This document shows positions 1 through 8,374 of a stretch of DNA of 64,000 nucleotides, piece after piece. The notes below the pieces were generated by a model. That model was not told the origin of the DNA. It was given only the letters and a program-made list of their open reading frames with translations, and searched no databases. The stretch lies in the NCBI GenBank assembly GCA_004017535.1, contig SAJS01000008.1:186001-250000 (forward strand). The letters run 5' to 3'. The translations under genes and the position numbers were made by a program. Source of the DNA: Mesorhizobium sp. (GTDB lineage: Bacteria; Pseudomonadota; Alphaproteobacteria; Rhizobiales; Rhizobiaceae). Numbering within the stretch: the stretch's first letter is position 1; every line of letters starts with the position of its first letter.

Positions 1-1
1 C

Positions 2-1609
2 ACCGGCTTCTACCGCCGCCTTCGCGCGACCGTCACCTGGGCGGTGCGCCACCGCATCATCGTTCTGGTCATGACGCTTGTCACCTTCGCCACCAGCCTG
101 TGGGCCTTCCAGTTCATCCCGCAGAACTTCTTCCCGCAGTCGTCGCGCCCTGAAATCCTTGTCGATCTCTGGCTGCCGGAAGGCACCTCGATCAAGGAGG
201 TCGAGAACCAGGCCAAGGCGCTCGAAGCCAGGATGATGGACGATCCCGACAAGCGCTTCATCGCCACCTATATTGGCGAAGGCGCCCCGCGCTTCTTCCT
301 GCCGCTCGACCAGCAGCTCAGGAATCCCAACTTCGCCCAGCTCCTGGTGATGGCCAAGGACGAGCCGGCGCGCGAGCGGCTGATCGTCAAGATGCGTGGC
401 ATCCTCGCCAAGGACTTCCCCTCGATCCGCGGCAAGGTCGACCGCCTGTTCCTTGGACCGCCGACCGGTTGGCCGGTGCAGATGCGCGTCATGGGTCCGG
501 ACCGCAAGGAGGTGCGCCGCATCGCCGATGAGGTGAAGGCGAAGTTCCAGGCCAATCCGCTGCTCGGCGCCATCCATGACGACTGGCTGGAGCCGGTGCC
601 GGCGATGAAGTTGGTGATCGACCAGGATCGCGCTCGCGCCCTTGGCGTGACCTCGCAGCGCATCCGTCAGATGCTGCAGGCCACCATGTCCGGCGCGCCG
701 CTCGACGACTTCCGCGATGGCGAGGAGACGGTCTCGATCGTCGCCCGCGAGCCAGATGCGACCCGCCACCTGCTGTCCTCGGTCGACTCGGTCTACATCC
801 CGACAGATTTCGGCGGCTCGGTGCCGCTCTCGCAGGTGGCCAAGGTCGTGCCCGTCATGGAGCAGGGCATCGAGTGGCGTCGCGACCGCCTGCCGACGAT
901 CAGCGTGCGCGCCACGCTGCCTGACGGCGTGCAGTCGAACGACGTCGTCACCAAGATGTACAACGACATGAAGGACCTGCGCGCCGGCCTTGCGCCCGGC
1001 TACAAGATCGAGATCCAGGGCGGCGCCGAGGATTCGGCCGAGAGCCAGGCTTCGATCGCCGCCAAGGCGCCGATCATGCTCGCCATCATCGTCGTGCTGC
1101 TGATGGTCCAGCTGCAGCATTTCGGCAAGTCGATGCTGGTGCTGGCCACCGGTCCCCTGGGCATCATCGGCGCCGCGGCGGCACTTCTGATCAGCGGCGC
1201 GCCCTTCGGCTTCGTCGCCATCCTCGGCGTCATCGCGCTGCTCGGCATCATCATGCGCAACTCGATCATCCTGGTCGACCAGATCGATCAGGATATCGCG
1301 GCCGGCATGGATCGATCGGAGGCGATCGTGGGTGCTGCCGTGCGCCGCTTCCGGCCGATCATGCTGACCGCGCTCACTGCCGTGCTGGCGCTGATCCCGA
1401 TCTCACGCGCCGTCTTCTGGGGGCCGCTCGCCTACGCCATGATGGGCGGCATCCTCGTCGCCACCGTGCTCACCATCCTGGTGCTGCCGGCCGGTTACGC
1501 GCTGTTCTTCGGCCGCGCGCCGAAGAAGGCCAAGACGGACGAGCAGGCGCCCGAGCCGGAAAAGATCGAAGGCATCGAACGGCCGCAACTGGCACTGGCC
1601 GCGGAATAG
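2..1609 (+). CDS. RND efflux transporter permease, C-terminal part (5' end outside the window)
   Basis: The reading frame is open from the first bases of the window, so only about the last 535 residues of a roughly 1,000-residue inner-membrane proton-driven RND pump are present. The visible part starts before the second large periplasmic loop (NFFPQSSRPEILVDLWLPEG), which is typical of the AcrB/MexF fold. It continues through the docking region (GGAEDSAESQ) into the last block of transmembrane helices. The helix block includes GIIMRNSIILVDQI and the VRRFRPIMLTAL signature near the C-terminus. The substrate cannot be judged, and any adaptor gene would lie to the left. The ATG-like start inside the frame at 44 is not a real start. 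Confidence 0.9.
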   Translation, partial: TGFYRRLRATVTWAVRHRIIVLVMTLVTFATSLWAFQFIPQNFFPQSSRPEILVDLWLPEGTSIKEVENQAKALEARMMDDPDKRFIATYIGEGAPRFFLPLDQQLRNPNFAQLLVMAKDEPARERLIVKMRGILAKDFPSIRGKVDRLFLGPPTGWPVQMRVMGPDRKEVRRIADEVKAKFQANPLLGAIHDDWLEPVPAMKLVIDQDRARALGVTSQRIRQMLQATMSGAPLDDFRDGEETVSIVAREPDATRHLLSSVDSVYIPTDFGGSVPLSQVAKVVPVMEQGIEWRRDRLPTISVRATLPDGVQSNDVVTKMYNDMKDLRAGLAPGYKIEIQGGAEDSAESQASIAAKAPIMLAIIVVLLMVQLQHFGKSMLVLATGPLGIIGAAAALLISGAPFGFVAILGVIALLGIIMRNSIILVDQIDQDIAAGMDRSEAIVGAAVRRFRPIMLTALTAVLALIPISRAVFWGPLAYAMMGGILVATVLTILVLPAGYALFFGRAPKKAKTDEQAPEPEKIEGIERPQLALAAE

Positions 1610-1632
1610 AAAATAGACGTGGCGACCTGAGA

Positions 1633-1675
1633 GCAATTCCAGGAAAAGTGTGAGCGGTTTTCCGTCCGGAATTGC
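1633..1675. repeat. Palindromic intergenic repeat, copy 1 (GCAATTCC...GGAATTGC)
   Basis: This 43-bp element has 8-bp perfect inverted ends, GCAATTCC and GGAATTGC. The interior also carries partial dyads. Near-identical copies lie at 44479-44522 and 54620-54662, with a shortened one at 25920-25943. Such elements are widespread in Mesorhizobium and related genomes. The rest of the 1610-1863 gap shows no other clear feature. Confidence 0.85.
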
Positions 1676-1863
1676 GTAAAAACAAGGCATCATCCGCCAT
1701 CGGCGAAAGCCGGTGGCGGACGATCCGCATCAAGGGCCAGCCGGGCGAAAAATGCTCAGCGGCAAGGCTTCGGCGAAACAGAATTCCTTTTCAGCGGCGC
1801 GATGCGGGCCGATCCTGCGCTAATATCGGAGCGGCAACGCTCGTCATCGCTGGATCATTCCCC

Positions 1864-3213
1864 ATGTCAGAAAAACGGCAATTGCGGCTCGGCGCCTTCA
1901 TGCGCCCCGTCAGTCTTCACACCGGTGCCTGGCGCTATCCGGGCGCCTATCCCGACGCCAACTTCAACTTCGCGCATCTCAAGCGATTCGCGCAGACGCT
2001 CGAGGCGGCCAAGTTCGACGCCTTCTTCATGGCCGATCATCTGGCCGTGCTCAACATGCCTATCGAGGCGCTGCGGCGCAGCCACACGGTGACGTCCTTC
2101 GAGCCGTTCACGCTGCTGTCGGCGCTTGCCGCCGTCACCGATCATATCGGCCTGGTGGCCACCGCATCGACCACCTTCGACGCGCCCTATCACATCGCGC
2201 GACGCTTCGCCTCCCTCGACCATATCAGCGGCGGCCGCGCCGGCTGGAACATCGTCACCACGTCCAATCCCGACGCGGCGCTGAATTTCGGCCTCGACGA
2301 GCATGTCGAGCATGACGAGCGCTACCACCGGGCGCGCGAGTTCTACGATGTCGTCACCGGCCTATGGGACAGTTTTGCCGACGACGCCTTCATCCGTGAT
2401 GCGGAGAGCGGGCTCTACTTCGATCCATCGAAACTCCATGTGCTCGACCACAAGGGCGAGCATCTGTCGGTGCGCGGGCCGCTCAACATCGCCAGGCCGG
2501 TGCAGGGCTGGCCGGTCATCGTCCAGGCCGGCGCGTCTGACGTCGGGCGTCAACTGGCCGCCGAGACGGCGGAGGTGATCTTCGCTGCGCCGCCCGACCT
2601 GGCATCCGGCCAGCGCTTCCTTGCCGACGTGAAGGGCCGCGCGCAAAAACTTGGCCGCGCGCGCGACGACATCAAGATCTTGCCCGGCGCCTTCGTCATC
2701 GTCGGCGACAGTGTCGAGGAGGCGCGGGCCAAGCGGGCGAAGCTCGACAGCCTCGTCTATTACGAGAGCGGCATCGCCTCGCTGTCGATCGCGCTCGGCC
2801 ACGATGCGTCGGCTTTCGATCCGGATGCGGCCCTGCCGGACATCCCGGAAACCAATGCCTCGAAGAGCAGCCGCGAGCGCGTCATAGAACTGGCGCGCAA
2901 GGAAAACCTCACAGTTCGCCAGCTGGCGCAGCGGCTCGGCGGCTATTCGGGTCTCGCTTTCGTTGGTACCCCGAAAACCATCGCCGACGAGATGGAGGAA
3001 TGGCTGCTCACCGACGGTTCCGACGGCTTCAATGTCATGTTTCCTTACCTGCCCGCCGGGCTCGACGACTTCGCCGAGAAGGTGGTGCCCGAACTGCAGC
3101 GTCGCGGGATCTTCAGGCGCGAATATGAAGGATCGACGCTACGCGAGAATCTCGGCCTGAAGCGGCCGCCGAACCGGTTCTTCGAAGAAGTGGCTGCCCG
3201 CAAGGCAGGTTGA
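1864..3213 (+). CDS. NtaA/SnaA/DmoA-family FMN-dependent monooxygenase (LLM class)
   Basis: A 449-residue flavin-dependent monooxygenase of the bacterial-luciferase fold, in the subgroup that includes nitrilotriacetate, dibenzothiophene-sulfone and dimethyl-sulfide monooxygenases. Diagnostic stretches are the N-terminal GAFMRPVSLHTGAWR, the FDAFFMADHLA block, the SGGRAGWNIVTTSNPDAA motif, and VIVQAGASDVGRQLAAE near the middle. It would use FMNH2 supplied by a separate reductase, which is not visible nearby. The ATG at 1864 matches the family's N-terminus; a longer in-frame extension to 1672 runs through the palindromic repeat and was rejected. The substrate is unknown. The gene is convergent with the permease at 3284 and has no operon partner. 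Confidence 0.88.
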   Translation: MSEKRQLRLGAFMRPVSLHTGAWRYPGAYPDANFNFAHLKRFAQTLEAAKFDAFFMADHLAVLNMPIEALRRSHTVTSFEPFTLLSALAAVTDHIGLVATASTTFDAPYHIARRFASLDHISGGRAGWNIVTTSNPDAALNFGLDEHVEHDERYHRAREFYDVVTGLWDSFADDAFIRDAESGLYFDPSKLHVLDHKGEHLSVRGPLNIARPVQGWPVIVQAGASDVGRQLAAETAEVIFAAPPDLASGQRFLADVKGRAQKLGRARDDIKILPGAFVIVGDSVEEARAKRAKLDSLVYYESGIASLSIALGHDASAFDPDAALPDIPETNASKSSRERVIELARKENLTVRQLAQRLGGYSGLAFVGTPKTIADEMEEWLLTDGSDGFNVMFPYLPAGLDDFAEKVVPELQRRGIFRREYEGSTLRENLGLKRPPNRFFEEVAARKAG

Positions 3214-3239
3214 CGCCGATCGAGGCCATCGGCAAAAAC

Positions 3240-3267
3240 AAACGGGCGCGCCGGAGCGCGCCCGTTT
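3240..3267. terminator. Bidirectional intrinsic terminator
   Basis: A 12-bp perfect stem, AAACGGGCGCGC and GCGCGCCCGTTT, around a four-base loop sits between the convergent genes ending at 3213 (+) and 3284 (-). The stem ends provide short T runs on both strands, so it can end transcription from either side. Confidence 0.8.
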
Positions 3268-3283
3268 CGTTCAGATTGCCACG

Positions 3284-4993
3284 TCAGATGACGAACACCC
3301 AGTTGGCGATCAGCATCACGATCACGCCGGCGGCGAGCGTCAGATAGGGCAGCATGCCCGCTTTCTTGACCGAGAGATCGGCTCCCGCCATGCCGAGGTC
3401 GGCCATCATATGGTCGGGGAACTTGCCGCCATCCTGGACGTAATGGCGGAAGCAGAACACCGGGATGATCAAGGCAGCCGTGATCAGGCCGGCCCACAGC
3501 GCCATCGGATTCCACACCTTGGCGCCGGCGCCCATGAACACCGCGTTGACATAGGCAAAGATCGCCCCGATGCCGAGCAGCCAGGTCGGCGCCCGCCACG
3601 GCCGCGTGATGTGGCCGTTGTCGATGCGGTGGATCCAGCCGGCGTTGAGGTTGAGGAAGTTGAAGATGATGTAGCCGCAGTTCGACACGGCGAGGATGAA
3701 GAAGAAGCTCGTCGCGTCGGCCGAGGCGATTGCCAGCACGATCAGGTTGAAGCAGAGGTCGGTCCACATCGCCCTTGTTGGCGCGCCGTGCTCGTTGACA
3801 TGGCTGAGATAGCGCGGCAGCCAGCCGTCGACCGAGCCCTGGTAGAGCGTGCGCGAGGAGCCGGCCATCGCCGTCATGATGCAGAGCACCAGCGCCAGGA
3901 TCATCAGCATGACCAGCAGGCTGTGGATCAGCTTGCCGCCGCCGACCATGCCGGCCAGCGCGTCGGCGACGCCCGAGCCGTCGACGATCGGCGTCGCCAG
4001 CATGCCGTTCAGGCCCAGCACGCCCTGGAAGGTGAAGGGCACCAGGATGAAAAGCAGCATGCAGAGCAGGCCGGAATAGAAGATCGCCTTGAACGTGTCG
4101 GTGCCGGGGTTCTTGAACTCCGACGTGTAGCAGACCGCGGTCTCGAAGCCGTAGGTCGACCATGCGGCGATGAACATGCCGCCCAGCACGAGCGTCCAGC
4201 CGGCGATGTTCCAGGAGCCCGGGTCAGGCGCATAGGCGGCCGCGAGCGGCACCAGCGGCGAGAAGTTGGCGTAGTCGATCTGGCCGGTGATGATCGGCAC
4301 CACGCCGACGATCAGCATCGGGATGATGACCAGCAGGCCGATATATTTCTGCACATTGGCCGTGCCGAGGATGCCGCGATGCTGGATGGCGAAGATGATC
4401 AGCATCAGCACCGCGCCGATGAAGAAGGTGGCGTTGAGCGTGAAGGAGACCGGGCCGAGCGTATGTCCCCACAGCGTCCATGTGCGGATCGCCGGCGTCG
4501 CGGCAGCGGTGACCGCGGCGACGGCGTCGGCGGGCGCTGTCCCGGCATGCGCTGCGATATAGGCGACCACCTCCGGCGAAGCCTCGGAGAAGACCGGGAT
4601 CGGCGCCAGCGCGTTGAGGATATAGGCGGCGGCGATGGAACAGCCGAGCGACAGCACCGGCGACCATGCAAACCAGTTGCACCACACCGACAGCGGCGCG
4701 ATGAATTTCGAATAGCGCAGCCAGGCGGTAGCGCCGTAGATCGACGCGCCGCCCGACTTGTTCGGGAACAGGCCGGCAATCTCCGCATAGGTGAAAGATT
4801 GCAGGAAACCCATGATCATGGACACCGTCCAGATCAGGAAGGCCAGGGTTCCAGTCGTGCCGGCAATGCCGCCGATCGAGAACAGGACCAGCGCCGGAAC
4901 GCCGCTTGCGACCCAGAAGGCGCCACGCCAGTCGATATGCCTGAGCAGCTTGCTTTCGGCAGGCTGCTCCAGGGCCGTGCTTATCGTGCTCAT
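3284..4993 (-). CDS. APC-superfamily permease, probable methylated-amine or amino-acid uptake
   Basis: A 569-residue polytopic inner-membrane protein of the APC (amino acid-polyamine-organocation) superfamily with about 12 hydrophobic segments. Visible features are FWVASGVPALVLFSIGG in the first helix, NKSGGASIYGATAWLRY in the loop after TM2, and an unusually long Ala/Pro-rich external loop at about residues 150-200 (VVAYIAAHAGTAPADAVAAV). The start at 4993 (MSTIST...) was chosen over an upstream extension because the N-terminus then fits the family. It follows tdm on the same strand with a 240-bp gap, so it is probably part of the methylated-amine island. Whether the substrate is TMA, TMAO, DMA or something else cannot be read from sequence. 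Confidence 0.85.
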   Translation of the reverse strand: MSTISTALEQPAESKLLRHIDWRGAFWVASGVPALVLFSIGGIAGTTGTLAFLIWTVSMIMGFLQSFTYAEIAGLFPNKSGGASIYGATAWLRYSKFIAPLSVWCNWFAWSPVLSLGCSIAAAYILNALAPIPVFSEASPEVVAYIAAHAGTAPADAVAAVTAAATPAIRTWTLWGHTLGPVSFTLNATFFIGAVLMLIIFAIQHRGILGTANVQKYIGLLVIIPMLIVGVVPIITGQIDYANFSPLVPLAAAYAPDPGSWNIAGWTLVLGGMFIAAWSTYGFETAVCYTSEFKNPGTDTFKAIFYSGLLCMLLFILVPFTFQGVLGLNGMLATPIVDGSGVADALAGMVGGGKLIHSLLVMLMILALVLCIMTAMAGSSRTLYQGSVDGWLPRYLSHVNEHGAPTRAMWTDLCFNLIVLAIASADATSFFFILAVSNCGYIIFNFLNLNAGWIHRIDNGHITRPWRAPTWLLGIGAIFAYVNAVFMGAGAKVWNPMALWAGLITAALIIPVFCFRHYVQDGGKFPDHMMADLGMAGADLSVKKAGMLPYLTLAAGVIVMLIANWVFVI

Positions 4994-5113
4994 GTCTTGT
5001 GTCTTCCCCTTTTTTCTGTTCCCCGCCGGCGACGCTTCGGCTTTTGCGAAGCTTGCTCCCCGGCCACTATGGCCCGACCGTCGTGTTTCCACTCAGTCGT
5101 ATTTTTTTCTTAA

Positions 5114-5120
5114 GAGTGAA
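5114..5120. promoter_or_regulatory. GAGTGAA half-site in the permease upstream region
   Basis: GAGTGAA occurs here next to an AT-rich run (TATTTTTTTCTTAAG), upstream of the permease starting at 4993. The same heptamer occurs in front of the cluster regulator, tmm, and the small membrane-protein operon. It is a short match, so it counts only as part of that set. Confidence 0.3.
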
Positions 5121-5192
5121 GATTGATCCGACGCGCTTTCGCGTCAAGCGTTTTGTGGATGTCATGCACATCACGCTTTCGAAACATCCTTC

Positions 5193-5221
5193 TTCCCTTC
5201 TCCCATAAGGTGAGAAGGGAA
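5193..5221. repeat. Short hairpin repeat downstream of tdm
   Basis: TTCCCTTCTC and GAGAAGGGAA form a perfect 10-bp stem around a nine-base loop. It lies just after the stop of tdm (5234, minus strand), so it may serve as a transcript end. Related CTTCTCCC/GGGAGAAG hairpins occur near 7704-7738, 24838-24859 and 43782-43809. Confidence 0.7.
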
Positions 5222-5233
5222 AGATCGCCGCTA

Positions 5234-7603
5234 TCAGGATCTCGGCTTGGTCTTCTGCGGATCGTAATGGGCAAAAGCCACGACGCGCGCCGGCAGCCGT
5301 TTGGCATGGCCGTCGAGCTTGCCGATTTCAACCTCCGTGCCCATCTCGGCATGGGTGACGTCGAGCCGCGCCAGCGCGATGGTCTTGCCGAGCACCGGCG
5401 AGCGCATGCCGGAGGTGACGACGCCGATCTGGGCGCGGCCGACATGCACGCAGTCGCCATGGCCGACGGCGACGTTGGCGTCGATGTCGAGGCCGACGAG
5501 CCTGTGCTGCGGATGTTCCTTGCGCCGGATCAGCGCGTCGCGGCCGATAAAGTCGTCGGCCTTGGTCTTCAGCGGCACGGTGAAGCCGATGCCGGCCTCG
5601 AACGGATCGGTCCGGTCGGAGAATTCGTAGCCGGCGAAGATCAGCCCGGCCTCAATGCGCACCATGTCGAGCGCCTGCAGGCCCATCGGTTTCAGCCCAT
5701 GCGGCTGGCCGGCTTCCCAGACGGCGTCGAACACTTTTTCCGCGTCGCGCGGATGGCACCAGATCTCATAGCCGAGCTCGCCGGTATAGCCGGTGCGCGA
5801 GACCACCACCGGAACGCCGTTGCCGCCGCCGATGCGGGCGACCGCGAAGCGGAACCATTCGAGCTCACCGATCGAGGGCTGCACCGGCGAGGTCCAGACG
5901 ACTTCTCTCAGGATGTCACGGCTCTTCGGTCCCTGCACGGCGATGTTGTGCATCTGGTCGGTGGAAGAGCGAACCAGCACGTTGAGGCCGAGCTTCTTGG
6001 CGGTCTCGCGCAGCCATTCGCCTGAGAAATCGTCGCCGCCGACCCAGCGGAAATTGTCCTTGCCGAGTCTCAGCAGCGTGCCGTCGTCGATCATGCCGCC
6101 ATGCTCGTAGCACATCGCCGTATAGACGACCTGGCCGACGCCGAGCTTTTTGACGTCGCGGGTCAGCGTGTATTGCAGCAGCGCCTCGGCGTCCGGTCCC
6201 GTGACCTCGAACTTGCGCAGCGGCGACAGGTCCATGAGCACCGCGTCCTGCCGGCAGGCCCAGTATTCGGCGATAGGGCCTTCCTTGGCGAAGGAATTGG
6301 CCAGCCAATAGCCCCTGTATTCGACGAAGTCGCGCGTGTGCTTGGCAAAGCTCGAATGAAAGGCTGTCTCGCGGGTCATTTTCGGTTCCGAGTCGGGCTT
6401 CATGCGTCTGGCGATCGCTCGCGAGAACTTGTGCTGGCCGGAATAGGTCCGCACATGGATGTCGGTGAGGTCCCAGCCATTGGCGGGCGTGGTGTCGTCC
6501 GGGCAGGCCGAGGACACGCAGACGATGTCGGTCAGCGCGCGCAGCAAAACATAGTCGCCCGGCCGCGACCAGGGTTCGTCCGACACCATCACGCCGTGCG
6601 CGTCGATCGCCGTGTTGAAGAAGAAGTTGATGGCCATCCAGCCGGCGCGAGGCGTGACACCCTTGTCGGCAAGCGCCTTGTTGAAGTTCTCCGAGCAGTT
6701 GGTGTGGCCCGGATAGCCGATGTCGTCGTAATATTTGGCGGCGCAGGCGAGCGCGAAGGCATCGTGCCGGCCGCATGTGTCCTGCACCACCTCGACCAGC
6801 GGCTCCATGTCCTGATCGTAATATTTCGAATGCAGGCCGGGCATCGGATAGGCCGAGCCCATCAGCGTGCGCGTCGTCGTCACGTCGAGCGGCAGATCGT
6901 GCCCCTTGTCCAGCTTGCGTGCCGAAAAGCACTGGAAATCGGTGCACTGCCGCCCGTCGACGTCGATAATCTGCAAATAGTCGCCGGCCTTGACGAAATA
7001 GGATTCGGCGGTCGCCGAATGCACCCTGAGATCGAGCACCGGATCGGCGAGCGGATCGGCAAGCTGCCCTCTTGCCTTCAGCCGGATCGTGGCGCGGCGC
7101 ACCAGGACGGTCAGCGGCGTCGCTGTGTTATGCCCGTCGACCAGCATTGGCCCGCCGGGCGCCGCGATCAGCAGCGCGCCGTCGCGCTGCACGGAAAAAC
7201 TCTGCTCGGTGCCCGCCGGCGTGGCGCCGCCGAACACGCGCACGGCCTTCGGTTGGTCGAGTTCCACCCTGCGGCGCTCGAGGCTGAGGCGCAACGCAGC
7301 GAGACTGTCGTCGCCTTCGGCGAGCAGCGCCTTGATGCCGGCGGCGTTGCTGTTCGACCGTTCACCGAAAATGCCGGGATCGGTGATCCCCGTTTTATCC
7401 CAGGCCAGCAATTCGCAAGGCTGCCCGCCCTCGTCATTGGTCACACTCACGCTGTCGCCCGCCTCGACGTCGATGAGCACCGCGCCATTGCCCTGCACGG
7501 TGTAGCGCTCCAGCCCGGGGGGCAAGCGGATCTCGCCGGGCCTCAGGATCAGGCTGGGCTTGGGCGGCCCGGACAGGACGGCGGGGTAGGGCGACTGGCT
7601 CAT
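5234..7603 (-). CDS. tdm: Trimethylamine N-oxide demethylase (DUF1989-GcvT fusion)
   Basis: A 789-residue two-part protein. The N-terminal half, from about residue 190 to 400, is a DUF1989 domain with IDVDGRQCTDFQCFSA, PMPGLHSKYYDQDMEPL and GYPGHTNCSENFNKAL. The C-terminal half, about 410-789, is a GcvT/aminomethyltransferase-like tetrahydrofolate-binding domain (VSRTGYTGELGYEIW, PMGLQALDMVRIEAGL). This fusion is the architecture of bacterial TMAO demethylase, which converts TMAO to dimethylamine and formaldehyde, with folate nearby to take the C1 unit. Cys287, Cys303 and Cys367 are the best candidates for the zinc site of the DUF1989 half. The start at 7603 has a strong GGAGGAGGG ribosome site; the longer frame was rejected. 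A related enzyme of urea or guanidine metabolism would lack the GcvT half. The name rests on domain order plus tmm and dmm in the same cluster. Confidence 0.88.
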   Translation of the reverse strand: MSQSPYPAVLSGPPKPSLILRPGEIRLPPGLERYTVQGNGAVLIDVEAGDSVSVTNDEGGQPCELLAWDKTGITDPGIFGERSNSNAAGIKALLAEGDDSLAALRLSLERRRVELDQPKAVRVFGGATPAGTEQSFSVQRDGALLIAAPGGPMLVDGHNTATPLTVLVRRATIRLKARGQLADPLADPVLDLRVHSATAESYFVKAGDYLQIIDVDGRQCTDFQCFSARKLDKGHDLPLDVTTTRTLMGSAYPMPGLHSKYYDQDMEPLVEVVQDTCGRHDAFALACAAKYYDDIGYPGHTNCSENFNKALADKGVTPRAGWMAINFFFNTAIDAHGVMVSDEPWSRPGDYVLLRALTDIVCVSSACPDDTTPANGWDLTDIHVRTYSGQHKFSRAIARRMKPDSEPKMTRETAFHSSFAKHTRDFVEYRGYWLANSFAKEGPIAEYWACRQDAVLMDLSPLRKFEVTGPDAEALLQYTLTRDVKKLGVGQVVYTAMCYEHGGMIDDGTLLRLGKDNFRWVGGDDFSGEWLRETAKKLGLNVLVRSSTDQMHNIAVQGPKSRDILREVVWTSPVQPSIGELEWFRFAVARIGGGNGVPVVVSRTGYTGELGYEIWCHPRDAEKVFDAVWEAGQPHGLKPMGLQALDMVRIEAGLIFAGYEFSDRTDPFEAGIGFTVPLKTKADDFIGRDALIRRKEHPQHRLVGLDIDANVAVGHGDCVHVGRAQIGVVTSGMRSPVLGKTIALARLDVTHAEMGTEVEIGKLDGHAKRLPARVVAFAHYDPQKTKPRS

Positions 7604-7644
7604 CTCAAACCCTCCTCCGAGCGAGAAACAAGTTTGCCTGTGTG

Positions 7645-7658
7645 TAAAATTATTTTCG
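7645..7658. promoter_or_regulatory. AT-rich dyad upstream of tdm
   Basis: AAAATTATTTT is a perfect 11-bp palindrome in an otherwise GC-rich 147-bp gap. On the tdm strand it reads GCGAAAATAATTTTAC, which resembles the GAAA-N4-TTTY core at 20731 and 25901. It lies about 40 bp from the tdm start, suitable for a promoter or operator, but the match to the other boxes is weaker. Confidence 0.35.
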
Positions 7659-7703
7659 CTGAGAGAATAGCAGGGGGAATGTGTTTGGCAAGCACGGGCT
7701 CCA

Positions 7704-7738
7704 CCTTCTCCCACAAGGGGCCACAAGGGGAGAAGGAG
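7704..7738. repeat. CTTCTCCC...GGGGAGAAG hairpin between mgdD and tdm
   Basis: An imperfect inverted repeat with a duplicated CACAAGGGG in the loop. It follows the mgdD stop (7751, minus strand) and may separate the mgs-gmaS-mgd transcript from tdm. Confidence 0.55.
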
Positions 7739-7750
7739 AGGACGTAGCGG

Positions 7751-8374
7751 CTACGCCAGTTCGTCGGAATGGCCGATCGTCACGCCGTACTCTGCAGCCG
7801 AGTCCAGAATCGTGTGCCACAGGCTCTCGGCAAAAGTCGCAAACACCAGGAGATTGAACACTGCCTGCCCGTCACGATCCTTTCCGCGCCACAGCGTGAC
7901 ACTCGTGTGATCCATCGACGTCGCGGCCGCCGCGCCGACTGCAAACACACTAGGATGCAAGTCGATCGACGAGAGCTTGGCGAGCATCGCGCGCGCCTTG
8001 TCGCCGGAGACGCTGATCAGCGCCCGCGCATGCGATTGGTCGGAAAGCGAAGCCGAACCGGCAAAGCCGGCGGCAAGCGCCTCAATCGAATGCTTGCCAC
8101 CCTTCGACAGCACGAGGAACTGATCCGGCCCCGACCAGATCAGCGTCGCATCGGCCGCAGAGACAGCCCTCGGCGTCTCCGGCGCGGCAGCACTGAAGCG
8201 CGCCTTCGCAGCCGCGATCATCTCGCCGGCCTTGCCGCGCCGCGCCATCACCTGGGCAAGGTCGAAATTGTGGATCTCGGTCAGCGACACGCCGGCTTTG
8301 CCTTGCGCGCCATAAGGGCCGGCGACGAGCGCGCGGTCGAGCGGGCTGCGGATGTCCCAGGAAAACTCAGCCAC
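7751..8374 (-). CDS. mgdD: N-methylglutamate dehydrogenase gamma subunit (sarcosine oxidase gamma-like)
   Basis: A 207-residue protein of the SoxG family, the small gamma subunit of heterotetrameric sarcosine-oxidase-type enzymes. It begins with the usual S-P-L region (FSWDIRSPLDRALVAG) and carries a GcvT-like fold fragment with LIWSGPDQFLVLS and SDQSHARALISVSG. It is the last of the four mgd genes. The GTG at 8374 is preferred because GGAGGG lies seven bases upstream; it overlaps the mgdC stop by eight bases. An ATG at 8389 would add five residues but has no ribosome site of its own. By position after gmaS it should serve N-methylglutamate rather than sarcosine, though sequence alone cannot exclude sarcosine. 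Confidence 0.85.
   Translation of the reverse strand: MAEFSWDIRSPLDRALVAGPYGAQGKAGVSLTEIHNFDLAQVMARRGKAGEMIAAAKARFSAAAPETPRAVSAADATLIWSGPDQFLVLSKGGKHSIEALAAGFAGSASLSDQSHARALISVSGDKARAMLAKLSSIDLHPSVFAVGAAAATSMDHTSVTLWRGKDRDGQAVFNLLVFATFAESLWHTILDSAAEYGVTIGHSDELA

Noticed and set aside
1672-1863. N-terminal extension of the LLM monooxygenase to 1672
   Set aside because: It would be encoded partly by the palindromic repeat and is absent from the family; ATG 1864 gives the usual N-terminus.
3410-5113. 567-residue plus-strand ORF opposite the APC permease
   Set aside because: It is rich in His, Arg, Asp and Gln with no fold pattern, and is the mirror of a clear membrane protein. High GC makes such shadows common.
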